Origin: SIG205 sp045545595
GTDB lineage: Bacteria > Bacillota_I > Bacilli_A > RF39 > UBA660
NCBI GenBank assembly: GCA_045545595.1
Contig: JAZQBG010000003.1
Location: 62,001-126,000, forward strand
Length of the DNA: 64,000 nt
Direction: 5' to 3'
Part shown: one piece after another, positions 51,036 through 58,793 of the stretch
Layout of the letters: each line of letters begins with the position of its first letter
Numbering within the stretch: the stretch's first letter is position 1
The notes under the pieces: model-generated
Told to the model about the DNA's origin: nothing
Seen by the model: the letters and a program-made list of their open reading frames with translations, nothing else
The model's database searches: none
Program-made: the position numbers and the translations under genes

Positions 51036-53033
51036 TTAATTCAAATTCCTAATGTTTTCAATGGTTTTCTTAATATGGCTATTTGTGTCAAGTGTGTCAA
51101 CTAAATCTGTTTTTAAAAACTCTAATGAATCTTCTTTAGCTTGCATAAGTATTTTAAAATCATCCTTAATATTAGCAATCTTAAAGCTCATATCACCACT
51201 TTGTTTAACACCAAATAAATCTCCTTGTCCTCTTAGTTTAAAATCTTGTTCACTTATCTCAAAACCATCATTAGTATTTTCCATTATCTGTAATCTTTCT
51301 TTAGCTTTATCACTAATCAAAATACAATAAGATTGTAAATCATTTCTTCCTACTCTACCTCTCAATTGGTGAAGTGTTGATAATCCAAATCTATTAGCGT
51401 CAAATATTGCGATTACAGTAGCGTTTTTTACATCTACTCCAACTTCTATTACAGTGGTACTTATTAATATGTTGATTTCATTTTTAGAAAACTTGTCCAT
51501 AATTTCTTCTTTTTCATCTGGACTCATTTTACCATGTAACATTTCTATATTTCTATTTGGAAATGCTTTTTTAAACTTTTCTTTAAGCTTAACAACATTT
51601 TCCATATCAGACTTTTCACTTTCTTCTATTAATGGCGCAATAACATATACTTGATGATTATTATCTAATTCTTGTTTCATTAGAGTTAAGACATCAACTA
51701 TTTCCTTATTAGTTTTAACTTTAGTAATAATATCTTTTCTACCACTAGGTCTAGTTTTAATACTTGATATATCCATGTCACCATAAATTGTTAAAGCATA
51801 AGTTCTAGGTATAGGTGTCGCACTCATGTATAAAATATCTGGCATAGTTCCTTTGTTTCTTAAATTAGATCTTTGATTAACTCCGAATCTGTGTTGTTCA
51901 TCAGTTATAACTAAACCTAAATTATTATATTTAACTTCATCTTGAATTAATGCATGAGTACCAATCACTAAATCTATTTCATTGTTTTCTAATTTTTTAT
52001 AAATTTCTTTTTTCTCTTTCTTAGGAGTACTTCCTGTAAGAAGTTCAACATTTATTCCTGTATCTTTAAATAGTTTCTTAATATTATCATAGTGTTGTTT
52101 AGCTAAGATTTCAGTTGGTGCCATAAAAGCAGATTGATAACCACCTAAATAGTTTATATAACACGCTATTATACTAACTATAGTCTTTCCACTACCAACA
52201 TCACCTTGTAAAAGTCTATTCATACGTTTAGGTTCTGTCATATCTATTTTGATATCATCTACAGCCTTTTTTTGGTCTACGGTTAAGTCAAAAGGTATAG
52301 TGTTAATAAAATCAGTTAATTTATTTTCATCTATTGTTCTTTTAAGTCCTATATTATCACTTTGATTTTTTAACTTCAAACAATTTATCTTTAACATAAA
52401 TGTAAATAGCTCTTCATACTTTAATCTTATTTGAGCCTGTTTAATACTGTTTATATCATTAGGACTATGAATTAGTTTAACAGCTTCTTCTTTGTCCATA
52501 AAATTATATTTTTGGACTAGATAAGGAGGTATATCATCTTCTAATTCATTTATATTAGATTTTATAGCTTCTTCTATATAATTAGATAAATTCTTTTTAG
52601 GTAATCCATTAGTAGTTCTATAAATACTTTCTATTTTTGTACCATTTATTTTTTCAAATCTAAAATCTGAAGCAACTATTGTATTTTTCTTACTATCCCA
52701 TTTTCCTATTATCAAAACAGTTTTACCAATTTCAAAATGTCTTTTCATAAATCCTCTATTAAAGATTACAACATTAACAATCATATTATCAGTTTCAATT
52801 CTAAAACTCATTTTATTCATGTTACCTCTAAGTCTAATTAGAGTTGGTATTTTTTCTATTACCCCTTCAACACAAATTTTATCTCCATCGCTCATTTCTG
52901 TTAAATTATTTAATTTGATTACTTCATATCTAAATGGATAATAATTTAGTAAATCATTAATTGTATAGATATTTAATTTGTTTAGTAGTTTTAAAGATTT
53001 GGGTCCAACACCAGGTAGTTCAATAAGTTCCAA
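51036..53033 (-). CDS. recG: ATP-dependent DNA helicase RecG
   Basis: 665 residues: N-terminal wedge/OB domain (VGPKSLKLLNKLNIYTINDL), Walker A LLQGDVGSGKTIV, TDEQHRFGV (motif II DEQH), SATPIPRT, and motif VI QLRGRVGR. RecG remodels stalled forks and Holliday junctions. Single gene. Confidence 0.98.
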   Translation of the reverse strand: MELIELPGVGPKSLKLLNKLNIYTINDLLNYYPFRYEVIKLNNLTEMSDGDKICVEGVIEKIPTLIRLRGNMNKMSFRIETDNMIVNVVIFNRGFMKRHFEIGKTVLIIGKWDSKKNTIVASDFRFEKINGTKIESIYRTTNGLPKKNLSNYIEEAIKSNINELEDDIPPYLVQKYNFMDKEEAVKLIHSPNDINSIKQAQIRLKYEELFTFMLKINCLKLKNQSDNIGLKRTIDENKLTDFINTIPFDLTVDQKKAVDDIKIDMTEPKRMNRLLQGDVGSGKTIVSIIACYINYLGGYQSAFMAPTEILAKQHYDNIKKLFKDTGINVELLTGSTPKKEKKEIYKKLENNEIDLVIGTHALIQDEVKYNNLGLVITDEQHRFGVNQRSNLRNKGTMPDILYMSATPIPRTYALTIYGDMDISSIKTRPSGRKDIITKVKTNKEIVDVLTLMKQELDNNHQVYVIAPLIEESEKSDMENVVKLKEKFKKAFPNRNIEMLHGKMSPDEKEEIMDKFSKNEINILISTTVIEVGVDVKNATVIAIFDANRFGLSTLHQLRGRVGRNDLQSYCILISDKAKERLQIMENTNDGFEISEQDFKLRGQGDLFGVKQSGDMSFKIANIKDDFKILMQAKEDSLEFLKTDLVDTLDTNSHIKKTIENIRNLN

Positions 53034-53156
53034 ATTATCATCCCTTTCTAATTTAATTATATATAATTTTGAAGTGAAACAAAAGAAAATGAAAAAAATT
53101 TTAAAAAAATGTTCAAAATTGTTGACAAATCACTCAAGATGAATTAGTATAAGAGT

Positions 53157-53259
53157 CACCAATTCCCAATTAGGCGAATTGGTGCTAGTATCACACTAGC
53201 CAACCCCTTTTTATTCTTTTTTGAAGGTTACCCTCAGGGGGTGTAACCTTCTTTTTTTT
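53157..53259 (+). ncRNA. Candidate small RNA with three hairpins
   Basis: Promoter TTGACA (53122-53127) and TAGTAT (53145-53150), spacer 17. Hairpin 1 CACCAATTC/GAATTGGTG (53157-53184), hairpin 2 GCTAGT/ACTAGC (53184-53200), then an open CAACCCC and the terminator AAGGTTAC/GTAACCTT (53224-53250) with eight T residues; its loop holds CCCTCAGGGGG. No reading frame of note. Same overall plan as the RNA at 50.9 kb. Confidence 0.6.
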
Positions 53260-53277
53260 GTATACAAATATAAAAAA

Positions 53278-53300
53278 ACAGAGACTTTCTTAGTCTCTGT
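53278..53300 (-). terminator. Terminator of rpsU
   Basis: ACAGAGACT pairs with AGTCTCTGT, followed by seven T residues on the minus strand; it begins inside the last codons of rpsU. Confidence 0.8.
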
Positions 53301-53484
53301 TTCTTCTTGCGTTTCTTCTAGAATTTTTGATTCCTTCTTTTTTTTCTATTCTTCTTTTTACACCTGGTTTATCATAGTGTTTTCTTTTTTTAATTTCAGA
53401 AGGGACTCCACTTTTAGCAAATTTTTGTTTAAAGATTTTAAGTGCACCATCGACATTATCGTTTTTAACTGATACATGTACCAT
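53290..53484 (-). CDS. rpsU: Ribosomal protein S21
   Basis: 64 residues: MVHVSVKNDNVDGALKIFKQ, then KRKHYDKPGVKRRIEKKEG and a basic tail. Standard S21 of Bacillota. Single gene with good GGAGGG site. Confidence 0.97.
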   Translation of the reverse strand: MVHVSVKNDNVDGALKIFKQKFAKSGVPSEIKKRKHYDKPGVKRRIEKKEGIKNSRRNARRNRD

Positions 53485-53570
53485 TTTATTTCCCTCCCTT
53501 CTTGCTTTCGTGTTTAATTATAACACAACACTTTGTTTTCCACAAGAAAAAAATAACTTAAAAACACAAA

Positions 53571-53591
53571 AAAGGACAAATATTGTCCTTT
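53571..53591 (-). terminator. Terminator of the bacteriocin operon
   Basis: AAAGGACAA pairs with TTGTCCTTT, followed by T residues on the minus strand. Confidence 0.75.
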
Positions 53592-53761
53592 TAAAGCATA
53601 TTAATCAATACTTCTTGAATTAATCTTAATGTAGTCCCGCATATTCTACCACAATTTAATATAAAATCTATAACTATATTAAATGTTGATAAAATTATTG
53701 GACTAAGTAATATTACAGATAAAATAAAAAGCGGCTTCCTATATTTTTGAATATATTCCAT
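53591..53761 (-). CDS. Small membrane protein, possible bacteriocin immunity protein
   Basis: 56 codons from ATG 53761, one base after the stop of the preceding precursor gene. The product starts MEYIQKYRKP, has one long hydrophobic helix (LFILSVILLSPIILSTFNIV) and a CGRIC pair. It has no double-Gly leader. Small basic membrane proteins in this position are usually immunity proteins; it could also be a leaderless peptide. Confidence 0.6.
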   Translation of the reverse strand: MEYIQKYRKPLFILSVILLSPIILSTFNIVIDFILNCGRICGTTLRLIQEVLINML

Positions 53762-53762
53762 A

Positions 53763-53933
53763 TTATCCTAGAGAACATGTTTGTCCACTATTTATTCTTC
53801 TAATCGCAGTACCTAAGCTTCTTCCTACTTCTAAAATCGAGTTGATTGCTTTGGTAAATGCAGAAACTAAACTTCCTGATATATTTATTCCACCTTCTAT
53901 TTCTAATAAACCATCTTTATTTAATTCTTTCAT
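53763..53933 (-). CDS. Bacteriocin precursor with double-glycine leader (peptide 2)
   Basis: 56 codons from ATG 53933 with AAAGGAAG upstream. MKELNKDGLLEIEGG is a typical 15-residue double-Gly leader; the mature part (INISGSLVSAFTKAINSILE and onward, ending TCSLG) has 41 residues and an amphipathic helix. The leader should be cut by the C39 peptidase of the exporter at 54511. Partner of the precursor at 53948 as a possible two-peptide bacteriocin. Confidence 0.85.
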   Translation of the reverse strand: MKELNKDGLLEIEGGINISGSLVSAFTKAINSILEVGRSLGTAIRRINSGQTCSLG

Positions 53934-53947
53934 TAATATCTTCCTTT

Positions 53948-54082
53948 CTAATTACAATTTAATGGTCTTACATAACCATCAATTACTCCTACTAAAAATA
54001 TAACCGCACCAATTATTCCAGCAATACCCCAGGCTCCTATTCCTCCGCTAACATTCATCATTTCTTCTTTAGTTAATTCCAA
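53948..54082 (-). CDS. Bacteriocin precursor with double-glycine leader (peptide 1)
   Basis: 44 codons from TTG 54082 with AAAGGA eight bases upstream. The leader is LELTKEEMMNVSGG and the mature peptide (30 residues) starts IGAWGIAGIIGAVIFLVGVI and ends NCN. The GxxxG-like small-residue pattern is typical of membrane-inserting class II bacteriocins. Translation begins five bases after the accessory gene stop. Confidence 0.85.
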   Translation of the reverse strand: MELTKEEMMNVSGGIGAWGIAGIIGAVIFLVGVIDGYVRPLNCN

Positions 54083-54086
54083 ATTA

Positions 54087-54518
54087 TCATTCCTTTCCAA
54101 AAACTAATTCTTTGATTATTTCAAAACCATATTTATTATCATAATTTATTTTAAATTCAACAATTGAATTATTAGATTTATTAAGATCATCAACTTCTAT
54201 TACTATACTTTGATATGGTATATCATTTTCTATTACTGGGATTGAAACGTCTTTTATTTTGTAAGAGAATTTATTTTTATTAATAGTAAGTTTATTATTA
54301 TCTAATAACTTATAAGAATCAGTATAACTTATTTTAGTTTCTATTATACCTTTATTATTAACTATTCCAATTCCTTTGTAATAGTATTGATATTTGAAGA
54401 ATAACAGTGAAATTAAAACTATAATTAGTATTATTAAGATTAGTGTAAAACTATAAAATTTTTTTGGTAATAAAATTTTTGGACTTTTATATTCTTCAAT
54501 ATTAACTAAATTATCCAT
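54087..54518 (-). CDS. Bacteriocin export accessory protein
   Basis: About 143 residues from ATG 54518, overlapping the exporter gene by eight bases. Short cytoplasmic N-terminus, one membrane helix (FTLILIILIIVLISLLFF) and a strand-rich extracytoplasmic domain, like a shortened HlyD/ComB-type adaptor lacking the long coiled coil. Probably links exporter and cell exterior. Confidence 0.75.
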   Translation of the reverse strand: MDNLVNIEEYKSPKILLPKKFYSFTLILIILIIVLISLLFFKYQYYYKGIGIVNNKGIIETKISYTDSYKLLDNNKLTINKNKFSYKIKDVSIPVIENDIPYQSIVIEVDDLNKSNNSIVEFKINYDNKYGFEIIKELVFGKE

Positions 54519-56628
54519 TAGAACCATCTTTTCTTTCTAAAATATTTTTAATAATACCACTTTCCATACTAACAACCTTATCAAACAAGTCCATATTTTC
54601 TAACCTATGTGATACTACTATTATTGTTTTATCTTTCATATTTTTAAACATTCTTTTAAGTATTCTTCTTTCCATATCTACGTCTATTTCATTTAGAGCT
54701 TCATCTAAAAGAATTATATTAGAACTCTCCATGAGCGCCCTACATAATATAATTCTATTTCTTTCCCCACCTGATATATTAAAGCCATTTTCTTCTAATA
54801 AAGTATCATAACCTAAATATTTATTATTACAAATTTTATCTACTTCTGTTAACCTAGACTTCTTTAAAAATTCATTATAATCTATATCTTTATTTAATAC
54901 TATATTGTTAAATATTGAGTCAGTAAACAATGTTTCATTTTGTGAAACATAGGTAATATTTTCTCTTAATTCTTTGGTATTGTAATCATTGATATCTTTA
55001 TCATCGATAAATATTTTACCTCGCTCTATTTCACTATATTTTAACAGTGATTTAAGCAATGTTGATTTACCACATCCACTATTACCTATTATCATTATTT
55101 TACTTCCTCTAGAGGTGTTTAAATTAATATTATTAAGTATTAAATCTTTATCATTAATAGAATAACTAAAATCTTTAATTGTAATATTACCCATTATTTT
55201 ATTTCCAGTATATTTATGGTCAATTTCTAATTTTTCCATATCTATCTCATATAATTCATTTACTCTTTTAAAAGAGGATAAAGCATATCGTATTAGGGGT
55301 TCTAATTCTAATATATTTTTTATAGGATTAAGAAAATATATTAATAATGAATTATATGTGATTAAATCACCTATAGAAAGCGTACCCTTCATTACTTTTA
55401 AATAACCAACAAACAATATTACAAAAAGTCCTAGTCCTCCTATTAAATCTTTTAAAAACTGACTTATATTATGATTCTTATTAACTTTATGCTCAATATA
55501 TAAATTATCTATATATTGATTTTCAACTTTATTAATTGTTCTATTCTGTAGATTCATACTTTTTATAGTCTCAAATCCATTTATAGATTCAATTAAATTA
55601 GAATTTATTTGTGCGTTTTTTTCTTGGCTTAAATTTATCAATCTCTTGTATATTGGAGAAAAAATTAAAGCTACTATTAGATATAAGACAAATATAATAA
55701 TTGTAATTAAAAATAAATCTTTATTTATTCCTAATAATATTGCCCCTGAAATTATAATAAGTAATAAATCTACAAAGAGTGTTACAATAATTTTACTTAT
55801 TGCCTCTTTTATATAATTTAAATCACTTATCCTTGATAATATCTCTCCAGTTGTTTTGTTTTTGAAATAATCGTATGGAAGGTTCATAACATGACTAAAG
55901 GTTTTGGTGAATAATTGATAGTCTATCTTTTGATTAGAATACAATATTAATTGATTTCTGAAGAACTCACATAAAGTTTTTAACAGGATAAGTATTACAA
56001 ATAAAAATGAAATAATATAGAAGTTATTTATAGAACTTACCACTAAATCATCGATGATTATTTTAAAATAGTATGAATTAATAATATTGAACAAAGTTAT
56101 AAATAACGATAATAATACAATATTGACAAAAACTTTTTTATTACTAGAAACAAGAAATTTTAAAACATTTTTTACATTATTATCTGTTTTATAGGTTGGT
56201 ATTTTTTTAATTGGATAGAACGTTATTATAACTTTAGACCACATCTTATCAAACTCATCAAAACTTAACTTTTTAACTCCGTAATTTGGATCCATAATCG
56301 TGACTATTTTCTTTTTATAATTTAAATCATAGACTACTACGTAATGTTTATAAGATTTATTTATGACTAAATGTGCAATAAATGGAACATCAATTTTATT
56401 ATTTAAATCATTCAAAGATTTACACTTTATGCCTTTAGAGACAAATCCTAATTTTTCCGAAGCTAAAGTTAAATGATAAGCAGTAGTTCCTATTTTAGTT
56501 GTTTTTGTGAGTTCTCTTAATTTTTCTAGACTAATATTTCCACCATAATACCTGATTATTGATAGAAGACATGAGGCACCACAATCTTTTATGCCTTCTT
56601 GTTTAACTATTGGTATTTTCTTTTTCAT
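54511..56628 (-). CDS. Peptidase-containing ABC exporter for bacteriocin (C39)
   Basis: 705 residues. C39 peptidase domain 1-140: catalytic Cys16 in KDCGASCLLS, His near 96 (KHYVVVYDL) and Asp in IMDPNYG. Membrane domain about 160-440 with six helices. ATPase: IGNSGCGKSTLL, signature NISGGERNRII and IILLDEALNEID, where Glu follows the Walker B Asp. It cuts double-Gly leaders while exporting the peptides. First gene of the operon. Confidence 0.96.
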   Translation of the reverse strand: MKKKIPIVKQEGIKDCGASCLLSIIRYYGGNISLEKLRELTKTTKIGTTAYHLTLASEKLGFVSKGIKCKSLNDLNNKIDVPFIAHLVINKSYKHYVVVYDLNYKKKIVTIMDPNYGVKKLSFDEFDKMWSKVIITFYPIKKIPTYKTDNNVKNVLKFLVSSNKKVFVNIVLLSLFITLFNIINSYYFKIIIDDLVVSSINNFYIISFLFVILILLKTLCEFFRNQLILYSNQKIDYQLFTKTFSHVMNLPYDYFKNKTTGEILSRISDLNYIKEAISKIIVTLFVDLLLIIISGAILLGINKDLFLITIIIFVLYLIVALIFSPIYKRLINLSQEKNAQINSNLIESINGFETIKSMNLQNRTINKVENQYIDNLYIEHKVNKNHNISQFLKDLIGGLGLFVILFVGYLKVMKGTLSIGDLITYNSLLIYFLNPIKNILELEPLIRYALSSFKRVNELYEIDMEKLEIDHKYTGNKIMGNITIKDFSYSINDKDLILNNINLNTSRGSKIMIIGNSGCGKSTLLKSLLKYSEIERGKIFIDDKDINDYNTKELRENITYVSQNETLFTDSIFNNIVLNKDIDYNEFLKKSRLTEVDKICNNKYLGYDTLLEENGFNISGGERNRIILCRALMESSNIILLDEALNEIDVDMERRILKRMFKNMKDKTIIVVSHRLENMDLFDKVVSMESGIIKNILERKDGSNG

Positions 56629-56709
56629 GTTATGACCTCCACACTTATATAATCAACATTTTTTGTGTAGAAGACTTTAAAATAAAAAAAATAAATCAAT
56701 TTTTTTGAT

Positions 56710-57546
56710 TTATTTAACATTTCTCATTGAATGATACATATATTGAAGCGCAATTCCCGAATAGCTACCATATTTTTCTTTCGCAAATTTTATTATTTCT
56801 TTCTGACTATTTTTAACATTAGGGTATAATTCTTTCATAGATTGCATAACCCAAGTATCAACAGGAAACACATCATATTTTTTATAAGCAAATAATAGAA
56901 TACAAGACGCTACTTTAGGACCTACTCCTTTTATTAACATCAAATAATTTAAAGCATCATCTGTATTCATATCATATATTTTGTTTAAGTCTATCATACC
57001 TTTATTAATTAGATTTAATGCACTAATTATATAAGTATCTCTAAATCCTACTCCTATATCTTTTATATCTTCAATAGTTATTGATTTAAGATCCTTATAA
57101 CTAGGAAATAAATAGTAATCATTATTTTTAAAAGTTACTTTTTTACCATATTTAATTGATAATAATTCTACTGACTTCATTATTCTTTTAACATTATTAT
57201 TCTGTGATATTATATATGATATTAACATTTCAAAAGGATTTTGATTTAATATTTTAAATCCTCTTGATAAATTTATACTACTCTTCAATGTTTTATCTTT
57301 TTTTAATATTTCATTATTGATTTTATTATAATCGTTATTTAAATCAAAATACTCGATGATTATTTCTTCTAAATTATCTTCATTACTAGACTCTACAATT
57401 AAATTATTATTATCCTGTTTAATATTAATAACTCTATCTGATAGAATCATAGTAAAACTATCATCATCCATTTTATAAAATCTAAAACATTGTCCACAGG
57501 TTACTGTGTCACTTAAATTAATATCAGTATCCTTAATTATTATCAT
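56710..57546 (-). CDS. ogg: 8-oxoguanine DNA glycosylase (Ogg-type)
   Basis: 278 residues: N-terminal domain with VTCGQCFRFYKMDD, as in OGG1, then the HhH-GPD domain with LIKGVGPKVASCI (catalytic Lys in GPKVA) and FPVDTWVMQ (catalytic Asp). Removes oxidised guanine and nicks the strand. Length fits the OGG1-like bacterial group found in Bacillota and Clostridia. Confidence 0.92.
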   Translation of the reverse strand: MIIIKDTDINLSDTVTCGQCFRFYKMDDDSFTMILSDRVINIKQDNNNLIVESSNEDNLEEIIIEYFDLNNDYNKINNEILKKDKTLKSSINLSRGFKILNQNPFEMLISYIISQNNNVKRIMKSVELLSIKYGKKVTFKNNDYYLFPSYKDLKSITIEDIKDIGVGFRDTYIISALNLINKGMIDLNKIYDMNTDDALNYLMLIKGVGPKVASCILLFAYKKYDVFPVDTWVMQSMKELYPNVKNSQKEIIKFAKEKYGSYSGIALQYMYHSMRNVK

Positions 57547-57557
57547 TTAAATCACCA

Positions 57558-57734
57558 CTATTTTGCTTGTTTAGTTTTCATTAATTCCGAATAGCTAATT
57601 ACAGCATTAGCTTCTTCCTTTTTTACATCAATTATTTCAAAATACCATTTTTGTTTTTGCTCATCCCACATTTTAACCATTACTTTATTTTTTAAAATAT
57701 TTCCAGTAAATAGATTAATAAGATTTTCTTTCAT
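57558..57734 (-). CDS. Small protein resembling a clipped BRO/antirepressor N-terminus, SOS operon
   Basis: 58 codons; ATG 57734 overlaps the stop of the 50-residue membrane gene (ATGA). The product reads MKENLINLFTGNIL, then VKMWDEQKQKWYFEIIDVKK. The W-DE-K-KWYF-IIDV pattern is that of the N-terminal BRO domain of phage antirepressors, but the rest of that domain is missing, so it is either a minimal functional protein or a remnant. It is transcribed from the LexA-controlled promoter. Confidence 0.5.
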   Translation of the reverse strand: MKENLINLFTGNILKNKVMVKMWDEQKQKWYFEIIDVKKEEANAVISYSELMKTKQAK

Positions 57735-57883
57735 CTATTATACACTATTTGATTAGATATTTCATGGTTAAAACTAGATTTTTCTATATGATCTACTCTA
57801 ATTACTGCAAAATAAGCAAAAACAATAAACATTAATAAGAAAATAATCATTCCTTTCCCTTCTCTTAAAACATTACTTAACAT
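57731..57883 (-). CDS. Small SOS-controlled single-pass membrane protein
   Basis: 50 codons from ATG 57883 (GGAAG upstream): MLSNVLREGKG, then one membrane helix (MIIFLLMFIVFAYFAVI) and a 25-residue charged tail. Its promoter, TTGACA (57932-57937) and TAGAAT (57909-57914), spacer 17, contains a LexA box in the spacer. A tiny membrane protein next to lexA recalls SOS division inhibitors such as YneA or SidA, though there is no LysM domain and no sequence match is claimed. Confidence 0.65.
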   Translation of the reverse strand: MLSNVLREGKGMIIFLLMFIVFAYFAVIRVDHIEKSSFNHEISNQIVYNR

Positions 57884-57917
57884 ACTACCAACTTCCTTTC
57901 ATGATTACATTCTACAA

Positions 57918-57931
57918 CAAACAATTGTTCG
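57918..57931. promoter_or_regulatory. lexA: LexA box 1
   Basis: CAAACAATTGTTCG differs by one base from the CGAACNNNNGTTCG consensus and lies between -35 and -10 of the leftward SOS promoter. Confidence 0.85.
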
Positions 57932-57945
57932 TGTCAATATATTTT

Positions 57946-57959
57946 CGAACAATTGTTTG
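57946..57959. promoter_or_regulatory. lexA: LexA box 2 and lexA promoter
   Basis: CGAACAATTGTTTG overlaps the -35 TTGACA (57957-57962) of lexA; TAAGAT follows 17 bases later. It gives LexA autoregulation. Confidence 0.85.
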
Positions 57960-58007
57960 ACAAATTTGTAAAGTTGTGTTAAGATGTAAATGTAAGGAGT
58001 TGGTTAA

Positions 58008-58625
58008 ATGCAAGAATTAACTGAAAGACAAACTGAGATACTTAATTTTATTAAAGAATTTATCGTTTCAAATGGATACCCACCTACTGTTAGGGAAATA
58101 GGAAAAGCTCTAGGATTATCTTCACCAGCAACTATTCATTCACATTTAAATAATTTAGCTGCAAAAGGATTTATTAAAAAAGACAGTTCAAAAAATCGTG
58201 CGCTTGAATTGTTAGTTGAAAATGAATATGAAAATAAAGCTGAAGATGTTATCGAAGTTCCTTTACTTGGAAAAGTTACAGCAGGTAATCCTATTGAAGC
58301 AATTGAAAGACCTAATGAGTTTTTCTCATTACCAGCATTTTTAGTTCCAAAACAAAAAGAGGTATTTACTCTTGATGTTAGTGGTGAAAGTATGATTAAT
58401 GCAGGTATATTTGATGGAGATATTGTTATAGTTCAAAAACAAAACACAGCTAGAAATGGTGACATCGTTGTTGCGATGACTGCTGATAACGAAGTAACAT
58501 TAAAAACATATTATAAAGAAAACGGGTATTTTAGATTACAACCAGAAAATGATAAGTTAGAGCCTATTATATTAGATAGTGTTACTATATTAGGAAAAGC
58601 AATAGGACTATATAGAAAATTTTAA
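58008..58625 (+). CDS. lexA: SOS repressor LexA
   Basis: 205 residues: winged helix (ELTERQTEILNFIKEFIVSN, PPTVREIGKALGLSS), Ala-Gly self-cleavage site in LGKVTAGNP, catalytic Ser in SGESMINAG and Lys in TLKTYY. RecA filaments trigger its self-cleavage. Divergent from a two-gene SOS unit. Confidence 0.98.
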   Translation: MQELTERQTEILNFIKEFIVSNGYPPTVREIGKALGLSSPATIHSHLNNLAAKGFIKKDSSKNRALELLVENEYENKAEDVIEVPLLGKVTAGNPIEAIERPNEFFSLPAFLVPKQKEVFTLDVSGESMINAGIFDGDIVIVQKQNTARNGDIVVAMTADNEVTLKTYYKENGYFRLQPENDKLEPIILDSVTILGKAIGLYRKF

Positions 58626-58652
58626 TACAAATAGAGCTAATATTTATGCTTA

Positions 58653-58686
58653 AAAGGCCAAAGTGTCATATGACACTTTGGCCTTT
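58653..58686. terminator. Strong bidirectional terminator
   Basis: AAAGGCCAAAGTGTCA and TGACACTTTGGCCTTT form a perfect 34-bp palindrome after lexA. Confidence 0.85.
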
Positions 58687-58767
58687 ACAAATTTCTATCT
58701 TTTGATTTAGTTCTTCTTTTTTTATTATCTTACTTAATTATAATGTACATATTGTGATTAAGAAGAT

Positions 58768-58793
58768 ATTCCATAAGGCAAGCCTTATGGAAT
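58768..58793. repeat. Hairpin at the 3' edge of the candidate DGR variable region
   Basis: ATTCCATAAGGC and GCCTTATGGAAT form a 12-bp perfect inverted repeat around two bases. It overlaps the stop codon of the surface-protein gene. Hairpins of 7-10 bp or more just behind the variable region are a known requirement for target recognition in diversity-generating retroelements. It may alternatively be a plain terminator, but no T run follows on the minus strand. Confidence 0.65.

Noticed and set aside
53034..53156. T-box or riboswitch in front of recG
   Set aside because: The structured part is oriented on the plus strand with its own promoter and terminator, opposite to recG.
58653..58686. Transposon end or attachment site
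   Set aside because: A perfect hairpin directly after lexA with flanking T residues is better explained as a terminator.
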